A program made the translations under genes and the position numbers. DNA of 64,000 bases, from assembly GCF_029407905.1 (NCBI RefSeq), contig NC_073641.1, positions 16,909,001 to 16,973,000 on the forward strand, written 5' to 3'. The notes beneath the pieces were generated by a model. That model was not told the origin of the DNA and made no database searches. It saw nothing but the letters and a program-made list of their open reading frames with translations. The stretch comes from Bubalus kerabau (lineage: Eukaryota; Chordata; Mammalia; Artiodactyla; Bovidae). Below, in pieces: positions 56,509 through 64,000 of this stretch (within the stretch, counting starts at the first letter, position 1; each line of letters starts with the position of its first letter).

Positions 56509-59500
56509 CAGACATGGAGAAGGGAATGGCAAACCACTTCAGTATTATTGCCTTGAGAACCCCATGAACAGTATGAAAAGGCAAAAATATAGGACATTGA
56601 AAGATGGACTGCCCAGGTCAGTAGGTGCCCAATATGCTACTGAGAACAGTGGAGAAATAATTCCACAAAGAATAAAGAGACAGAGCCAAAGCAAAACCAA
56701 ACCCACTTGTGGATGTGACCGGTGATGGAAGTAAAGTCCAATGCTTTAAAGAGCAATATTGCATAGGAACCTGGAATGTTAGGTCCATGAAACAAGGCAA
56801 AGTGGAAGTGGTCAAACAGGAGATGGCCAGAGTGAACATTGACATTTTAGAAATCAGTGAACTAAAATGGATTAGAATGGGTGAATTTAATTCAGATGAC
56901 CATTACATCTACTACTGTGGACACGGATCCCTTAGAAGTAATGGATTAGCCCTCATAGTCAAAAAAAGAGTCTGAAATGCAGTATTTGGATGCAATCTCA
57001 AAAATGACAGAATGATCTCTGTTCATTTCTAAGGCAAACCATTCAATATACAGTAATCCAAGTCTATTGCCTGACCCATAACGCTGAAGAAGCTGAAGTT
57101 GAACGGTTCTATGAAGAACTATAAGACCTAGAACTTAGATCCAAAAAAGATGTCCTTTTCATTATAGGGGACTGGAATGAGAAAGTAGGAAGTCAAGAAA
57201 CACCTGGAGTAACAGGCAAATTTGGCCTTGGAGTACAGAAAGAAGCAGGGCAAAGGCTAATAGACTTCTGTCAAGAGAACGCACTGGTCATAGCAAACAC
57301 CCTCTTCCAACAACACAAGAGAAGACTCTACACATGGACATCACCAGATGGTCAACACTGAAATCAGATTGATTATGTTCTTTGCAGCCAAAGATGGAGA
57401 AGCTCTATACAGTCAGCAAAAAAAAGACTGGGAGCTGACTGTGGCTCAGATCATGAACTCCTTATTGCCAAATGCAGACTTAAATTGAAGACAGTAGGGA
57501 AAACCACTAGACCACTCATGTATGACCTAAATCAAATCCCTTCTGATTATACAGTGGAAGTGACAAACAGATTCAAGGGATTAGATCTGATAGACAGAGT
57601 GCCTGGAGAACTATGGACGGATGTCTGTGACACTGTACAGGAGGCAGTGATCAAGACCATCCCCAAGAAAAAGAAATGCAAAAAGGCAAAATGGCTGTCT
57701 GAGGAGGCCTTACAAATAGCTGAGAAAAGAAGAGAAGCTAAAGGCAAAGGAGAAAAGGAAAGATATACCCATTTAAATGCAGAGTTGCAAAGAACCAAGG
57801 AGAGATTAAGAAAGCCTTCTTCGGTGATCAGTGTAAACAAATAGAGGAAAACAATAGAATGGGAAAGACTAGAGATCTCTTCAAGAAAATTAGAGACACC
57901 AAGGAAACATTTCATGCAAAGATGGGCTCAATAAAGGACAGAAATGGTATGGATCTAACAGAAGCAGAAGATATTAAGAAGAGGTGGCAAGAATACACAG
58001 AACTATACAAAAAAGATCTTCATGACCCAAATAATCACGATAGTGTGATCACTCACCTAGAGCCAGACATCCTGGAATGTGAAGTCAAACGGGCCTTAGG
58101 AAGCATCACTGTGAACAAAGCTAGTGGAGGTGATAGAATTCCAGGGGAACTATTTCAAATCCTGAAAGATGATGCTGTGAAAGTGGTGCACTCAATATGC
58201 CAGCAAATTCAGAAAGCTCAGCAGTGGCCACAGGACTGGAAAAGGTCAGGTTTCATTCCAATCCCAAAGAAAGGCAATGCCAAAGAATGCTCAAACTACT
58301 GCACAATTGCACTCATCTCACACGCTAGCAAAGTAATGCTCAAAATTCTCCAAGCCAGGCTTCAACAGTACATGAACTGTGAACTTCCAGATGTTCAAAC
58401 TGGATTTAGAAAAGGCAGAGGAACCAGAGATCAAATTGCCAACATCCATTGGCTCATAGAACAAGAAAGAGAATTCCAGAAAAACATCTATTTTTGCTTT
58501 ATTGACTATGCCAAAGCCTCTGACTGTGTGGATCACAATAAACAGGAAAATTCTTAAAGAGATGGGAATACCAGAACACCTGACCTGCCTCTTGAAAAAA
58601 ATGTATGCAGGTCAGGAAGCAACAGTTAGAACTGGACATGGAACAACTGACTGGTTCCAAATAGGAAAAGGAGTATGTCAAGGCTGTATATTGTCACCCT
58701 ACTTATTTAACTTATATGCAGAGTACATCATGAGAAACGCTGGGCTGGAGGAAGCACAAGCTGGAATCAAGATTGCTGGGAGAAATATCAATAACCTCAG
58801 ATATGCAGATGACAGCACCCTTGTGGCAGAAAGTGAAGAAGAACTAAAGAGCCTCTTGATGAAAGTGAAAGAGGAGAGTGAAAAAGTTGGCTTAAAGTTC
58901 AACATTAAGAAAACTAAGAGCATGGCATCTGGTCCTATCACTTCATGGCAAATAGATGGGTAAACAGTGGAAACAGTGACAAACTTTATTTTGAGGGGCT
59001 CGAAAATCACTGCAGATGGACTCTAACCATGAAATTAGATGATGCTTGCTCCTTGGAGGAAAAGTTTGACAAAACTAGACAGCATATTACAAAGCAGAGA
59101 CATTACTTTGCCAAGAAAGGTCCATCTATTCAAAGCTATGGCTTTTCCAGTAGTTATGTATGGATGTGAAAGTTGGACTATAAAGAAAGCTGAGTGCTGA
59201 AGAACTGATGCTTTTGAACTGTGGTGTTGGAGAACAGTCTTAAGAGTCCCTTGGACTGCAAGGAGATCCAACCAGTCCATCCTAAAGGAAATCAGTCCTG
59301 AATATTCATTGGAAGGACTGATGTTGAAGCTGAAACTCCAAGACTTTGGCCACCTGATGTGAAGAACTGACTCATTTGAAAAGACTCTGATGCTGGGAAA
59401 GATTGAAGGTAGGAGGAGAAGGGGACGACAGAGGATGAGATCGTTGGATGGCATCAGCGACTCAATGGAGATGAGCTTCGGTAAACTCCGGGAGTTGGTG

Positions 59501-59576
59501 ATGGACAGGGAGGCCTGGTGTGGTACAGTCCATGAGGTTGCAAGAGTCGGACATGACTAGCAACTGAACTGAACTG
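56509..59576 (+). mobile_element. BovB LINE, 3.07 kb, with 11-bp TSD
   Basis: Best-delimited BovB: ATGCATCCCTA at 56498-56508 and 59577-59587 is an exact TSD in flanking L1. It starts just upstream of the endonuclease ORF and so lacks most of the 5' UTR. The order is endonuclease (56709-57480), linker (57485-57850), RT (57859-58960) and C-terminal region to about 59400, then GAACTGAACTG. Confidence 0.96.
56709..59400 (+). pseudogene. BovB endonuclease-RT ORF, decayed
   Basis: Encoded the APE-type endonuclease and RT used for target-primed insertion. Open pieces: 56709-56975 (GTWNVRSMKQGK, EISELKWIRMGEFNSDDHYIYYCG), 57485-57844, 57859-58557 (232 codons, TRDLFKKIRDTKETFH to FCFIDYAKASDCVDH) and 58502-58963. 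The RT box YADD at 58802-58813 is intact. Breaks include CGA-to-TGA at 56976 and 57360, CAA-to-TAA near 57033 and 57122, a small deletion near 58540 and a GAA-to-TAA near 58963. The mostly C-to-T stops fit cytosine deamination. Confidence 0.9.
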
Positions 59577-59667
59577 ATGCATCCCTATATTATTTGTAAC
59601 ATAATCACAGTAGCCAATATATTCAAGCAACCTACATGCCCATCAACAGACAAATAGATAAAAAAGA

Positions 59668-59712
59668 TGCAGACATATATATATATATATATATATATAA
59701 ATATATATAATG
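59668..59712. repeat. (TA)n microsatellite
   Basis: Pure TA run of about 14 units then interrupted TATA, inside L1 ORF2 C-terminal sequence. Confidence 0.93.
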
Positions 59713-59841
59713 GCTATTACTTATCCATATAAAACGTAACCTCACCATTTGTGATAACATGGATGAACCTGGAGGGTATTTTGCTAAGTGGAGTAAGTCA
59801 GATGGAGAAAGTAAAATACCATATGATTTTACTTATATGTG

Positions 59842-60030
59842 GTGCTAGTGGTAAAGAATCTGCCTGTCAATGCAAGAGACCTAACATACAGGTTCAATCC
59901 CTGGGTTGGGAAGATCCCCTGGAGAAGCTCACGAGAACCCACTCCAGTATTCTTGCCTGGAGAATCCCATGGACAGAGGAGCCTGGTGTCACAAAGAGTT
60001 GGACATGACTGAAGTGACTTAGCATACACA
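59842..60030 (+). mobile_element. Bov-tA SINE, degenerate head
   Basis: GGTGCTAGTGGTAAAGAATC head, GGTTCAATCCCTGGG, BovA body with a GCCTGGTG deletion near 59985, end CTTAGCATACACA. In L1; TSD not assigned. Confidence 0.88.
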
Positions 60031-62459
60031 AGGACAGAAAAATTATTTTTGGACTTCCTTGGTGGAATGTAAAAAAGAGAAGAACAACCAATGAACAAAA
60101 CAAAACAGAAACAGAGTCATTGATACTGAGAACAAACAAATTGTTGCCAGATGGGGAGGGGATGGAGGAAGAGAGAAATAAATTGAGGGAAAGTGAAGAG
60201 TTACAAACTTCTGGTTACAAAATAAATGAGTCATGAAAAATAAATCATATCATGGGGGAAATAGTCAATAATAATGTCATATCTTTGTATGGTGACGGAC
60301 AGTTACTAGACTTATATTGTGATTATTTTGTACTGTATAGAAATATCTAATCAACATGTTGTGCACCAGTCACTAAAATAATGTTGCAGGTCCATCATAC
60401 TTCAAAAGAGACCAAATAAACTCACTCATAGGAAAAAAGAGAGCAGAGTTGTGGAGGGGTAGTGGGTGAGGGGAGGGGGAATTGGATGAAGGTCATCAAG
60501 ACGTACAAACATCCTTTTGAGATAAGTAAGTACTAGAGATGTAATGTATAACATGATTTATATAATCAATGCTCTATGTTATATATGGAAGTTGTTAGAG
60601 TAAATCCCAAGAGCTTTACCAAAAAGAAAAAAATTTTTCTTTTATTTTCTATTTTATGATAGAGGTTCACTAAACTTACTGTGGTAATCATTTCATAAGG
60701 TATGTAAGTCAAATCATTATGCTGCATGCCTTGAACTTTATATAGTGCTTCATGTCCATTATATCGCAGTAATACTCTAAGGAAAGAAATCAATAAACAT
60801 AAAACATTTTTAAGATAATAAAATATATGATTATGCTGTAAGATCAAGCACACACACAAAATCTCTGGTAGATACACAAAAAATAAAGACAAAGCAAGCA
60901 AAACATACCATTACAGAAAATCATTATGAAGGAAAATGGTAATCCCTCAAATTACAAGGGAAGAGAATAAGACAGAAATAAAGGAACAATAGAAAAATGA
61001 AACAAACAGAAAATAATAACAAAATGGCAATAATAAGTCAATACCTATCAAGACTTTAAATGTGAATGGATTAAATTCTTCAAAAACATAGTGTATATAT
61101 GTTGCCTACAAAGACTTTAGCTTTAAAGACACACAAAATCTTAAAGGGATGGAAAAAGATGCTTCATGCAAATTTTTAAAAAGCAGGGGTAGTCATACTT
61201 TGGACAAAATAAGCTAAGTCAAAGACTATAACAAGAGACAAAGAAGGTCATTATAATAAAGGGGCCAGTTCAATAAGAGGATGCCTTTGGCCCTCTGTAT
61301 CTACAGGTTTCACGTCTACACACATGGAGTGCTAACTGCTTTCACTGAATTATGTCATTTTGTTAGGGGAAGTCAGCTAGTGGCAAAATGAGAAATCAGA
61401 AACTGCCTTGAGATGCATGAAAATAAAATCACAACATATAAAAACTTATGGGACACGGGAAAAGCAGGGCTAAGAGGGGAGTTTATAGTAATAAATGTCT
61501 ACATTAAGATAAAAGGTCTCAAATAAACAACCTAATTTTACATTTTTAGGACTAGAGAAACTATGCCCAAAGTGAGTAGAAGGAAGGAAATAACAAAGAT
61601 CTGAGCAGAATAAAATGAAGTAAAACTGAAATATAAATTAAAGGAAATATAAACTAAAAAGACAATAGAAAAGATCACTGAACCTAAAAGTTGTTTTTTA
61701 AAAGATAAAGTAGATATAAACCCTTATATTGGTTTACCAAAAAAAGACAAAAAGTAAAATTATAAGTGAAAAAGACCTTACAACTGATAATATGCAAATA
61801 CAAGGTGTAAAGAGACTGAATAATTATATGCCCCCAAATTGGACAACCTAGATAAAATTTAGATTTGTAGAAACATACAGCCTACCAAGACTGATTCATG
61901 AAGAAGCAGAAAATATGAATAGCTCAAATACTAGTAAGATGACTGAATCAGTAATCAAAAACTTCAATTCAAATAAAAATCCATGACCAGATGGCTTCAC
62001 TGATGAGTTCTACCAAAAACCTAAGGAAAAACTAATCCTTTATAAGCTCCTTCAAAAAACTGAAGAAGAGGGAACACTCCCAAATTCATTTTACTAGTCC
62101 AGCATTACTCTGATATGAGAGCTAGACAAGGATACTACAAGAAAAGAAAATTATAGTTCAATATTCCTGATAAACATAGATGCAAAAATCCTCAACAAAA
62201 TGTAAACAAAATAAATGCAACAGAATGTTAAAAAGATCAGGTAACATGATCAAATAGGATTTATTCCAGGGATGAAAGAACAGTGCAACATTTGTGAACC
62301 AATATGATATACCACATTAACAAAATGAAAGATAAGAATCAGATAATCACCTTGATAGATGCAGAAAAATCATCTGACAAAATTTAAGATAACTTTATGA
62401 CATTTAAATGGACAACAGGTACATAAAAAGGTGCTTTTAACATCACTCACTAATTATCA

Positions 62460-62605
62460 TACTCAGTTGCTCAGTCATGTCTGACTCTGTGACCCCATGG
62501 ACTGTAGCCGACCAGGCTCCTCTGTCCATGGGATTTTCTAGGCAAGAATACTGGAGTAGGTATTACCACTGATGGTAATACCAATTCATTACCATTGAGC
62601 CACCT
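62460..62605 (-). mobile_element. Bov-tA SINE, internally deleted, 12-bp TSD
   Basis: Antisense BovA tail (ACTCAGTTGCTCAGTCATG) to CTGGAGTAGG, then a short palindrome (62559-62582) replaces the middle, then TTACCATTGAGCCACCT of the head. CACTAATTATCA at 62448-62459 and 62606-62617, exact. Confidence 0.93.
62559..62582. repeat. Perfect 9-bp inverted repeat in SINE
   Basis: GGTATTACC, loop ACTGAT, GGTAATACC. It replaces about 60 bases of expected SINE sequence. Confidence 0.85.
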
Positions 62606-62930
62606 CACTAATTATCAGGGAAATGCAAATCAAAACCACAATGATATATCAACTGACACCTGTTAGCATGATTATTATTGAAAATGCAAGGGGTAACTGG
62701 ATAAGATGTGAGGAAAAAACTGTTGTAGCCCTATGGAAAACAATATGGAGGTTCCTCAAAAATATAACAATAGAACTACCATAGATTCAGTAATCCTAAT
62801 TCTGGGTACATATATAAAGTAAACAAAATCACTATCTGGAAGAGATATACACCAAGGTATGTAAACTACCTAAATGTCCGTTGATGGCTAAATGGATAAA
62901 GACAAGGTGTTATATATAATGGAGTAATGA

Positions 62931-64000
62931 AAGTCATAGCCTTGACTAGATGGACCTTTGTTGGCAAAGTAATGTCTCTGCTTTTCAATATGCTATCTAG
63001 GTTGGTCATAACTTTTCTTCCAAGGAGTAAGCGTCTTTTAATTTCATGGCTGCAGTCACCATCTCCAGTGATTTTGGAACCCCCCAAAATAAAGTCTGAC
63101 AATGTTTCCACTGTTTCCCCATCTATTTCCCATGAAGTGATGGGACCAGATGCCATGATCTTTGTTTTCTGAATGTTGAGCTTTAAGCCAACTTTTTCAC
63201 TCTCCTCTTTCACTTTCATCAAGAGGCTCTTTAGTTCTTAACTTTCTGCCATAAGGGTGGTGTCATCTGCATATCTGAGGTTATTGATATTTCTCCTGGC
63301 AATCTTGAGTCCAGCTTGTGCTTCTTCTAGCCCGCATGTCTCATGATGTACTCTGCATATAAGTTAAATAAGCAGGGTGACAGTATACAGCCATGATGTA
63401 CTCCTTTTCCTATTTGGAACCACTCTGTTGTTCCATGTCCAGTTCTAACTGTTGCTTCCTGATCTGCATATAGGTTTCTCAAGAGGCAGGTCTGGTATTC
63501 CCATCTCTTTCAGAATTTTCCAGTTTCTTGTGATCCACACAGTCAAAGGCTTTGGCATAGTCAATAAAGCAGAAATAGATGTTTTTCTGGAACTCGCTTG
63601 CTTTTTCCATGATCCAGCAGATGTTGGCAATTTGATCTCTGGTTCCTCTGCCTTTTCTAAAACCAGCTTGAACATGTGGAAGTTCATGGTTCATGTATTG
63701 CTGAAGCCTGGCTTGGAGAATTTTGAGCATTACTTTACTAGCGTGTGAGATGAGTGCAATTGTGTGATAGTTTGAGCATTCTTTGGCATTGCCTTTCTTT
63801 GGGACTGGAATGAAACCTGACCTTTTCCAGTCCTGTGGCCACTGCTGAGTTTTCCAAATTTGCTGGCATATTGAGTGCAGCACTTTCACAGCATCATCTT
63901 TCAGGATTTGAAAGAGCTCAACTGGAATTCCGTCACCTCCACTTGGTTGTGAAGATCTTTTTTGTACAGTTCTTCTGTGTATTCCTGCCACCTCTTCTTA
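62931..64000 (-). mobile_element. BovB LINE lacking its 3' end, runs off window
   Basis: Antisense. It begins inside KAMVFP text (CATAGCCTTGACTAGATGG) instead of at the CAGTTCAG terminus, so the last ~500 bases of BovB are missing. The RT box YADD at 63262-63273 is intact. A deletion of ~130 bases joins CACCTCCACTTGG to TTGTGAAGATC near 63943-63950. The 63479-63991 minus ORF (170 codons) is open over KDDAVKVLHSICQQI to AKAFDCVDHKK. The 5' part is beyond the window. Confidence 0.93.

Larger units (their letters stand above)
55320..60785 (+). mobile_element. Sense L1 fragments split by BovA2, BovB, Bov-tA
   Basis: ORF2 text at 55320-55987 (CATTTACTGAAAAAACTCCC end), then C-terminal ORF2 on either side of inserted elements: 55988-55999, 56286-56508, 59588-59841. 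L1 3' UTR text follows at 60040-60785. Two stretches (near 60195 and 60500) match the same 3' UTR segment, so two L1 3' ends are probably overlaid. No intact ORF. Confidence 0.8.
60786..62930 (+). mobile_element. Sense L1 ORF2, endonuclease to C-terminus
   Basis: AT-rich sense L1. CATGGATGGATT-like text near 61070 and GAAAAATCATCTGAC near 62365 mark the EN and RT order; RT palm words (GATGAAAGAACAGTGCAAC, AATAGATGCAGAAAAATC) lie near 62270-62370; C-terminal text lies at 62620-62930. It ends abruptly at a BovB. Reading frames are heavily broken. The first ~150 bases are uncertain. Confidence 0.75.

Noticed and set aside
57859..58557. 232-codon RT ORF as a live gene
   Set aside because: It is one open piece of a BovB polyprotein whose flanking parts are broken by stops and a deletion; it would not make a working enzyme.

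Overview
The window looks like non-genic or intronic nuclear DNA of a ruminant, most likely a bovid. It carries the pecoran repeat set: BovB (RTE-clade) LINEs, Bov-tA and BovA2 SINEs, a CHR-type tRNA-derived SINE, artiodactyl L1 3' ends and retroviral solo LTRs, on an AT-rich background with a few old mammalian repeats (MIR, a MER5A-like element, an MLT1-like LTR). No prokaryotic genes, rRNA, functional tRNA or CRISPR array was seen. Repeat families were named by eye from remembered consensus features, not by a database search.

Layout. 1-1657: two BovB 3' ends, tail to tail. 1658-10120: stacked antisense L1 remnants with a twin-primed L1, a solo LTR at 5097-5540 and several SINEs. 10121-16335: mostly single-copy-looking DNA with scattered SINEs, one BovB and a MIR. 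16336-21198: a near full-length minus-strand BovB with its 5' UTR, split by a solo LTR at 18313-18965. 21199-31805: low-copy DNA with many Bov-tA copies and six BovB 3' ends. 31806-34597: a low-copy island that holds the only plausible host exon, a minus-strand 46-codon membrane micropeptide ORF at 34146-34286. 34598-44410: L1 with BovB inserted repeatedly. 44411-53554: low-copy DNA, then long antisense L1 sequence. 53555-64000: low-copy DNA, then sense L1 fragments carrying the best TSD-supported BovB (56509-59576), with a further BovB running off the right edge.

I count 17 BovB fragments, about 20 kb or roughly a third of the window by my boundaries; 12 are minus and 5 plus. None has an intact ORF. 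Many junctions have target-site duplications (TSDs), which order the insertions: old L1 sequence first, then BovB, then SINEs and LTRs. The elements are not an operon or pathway. They are unrelated retrotransposition events; the SINEs are thought to move using LINE enzymes, and BovA-derived SINEs share the BovB 3' end.
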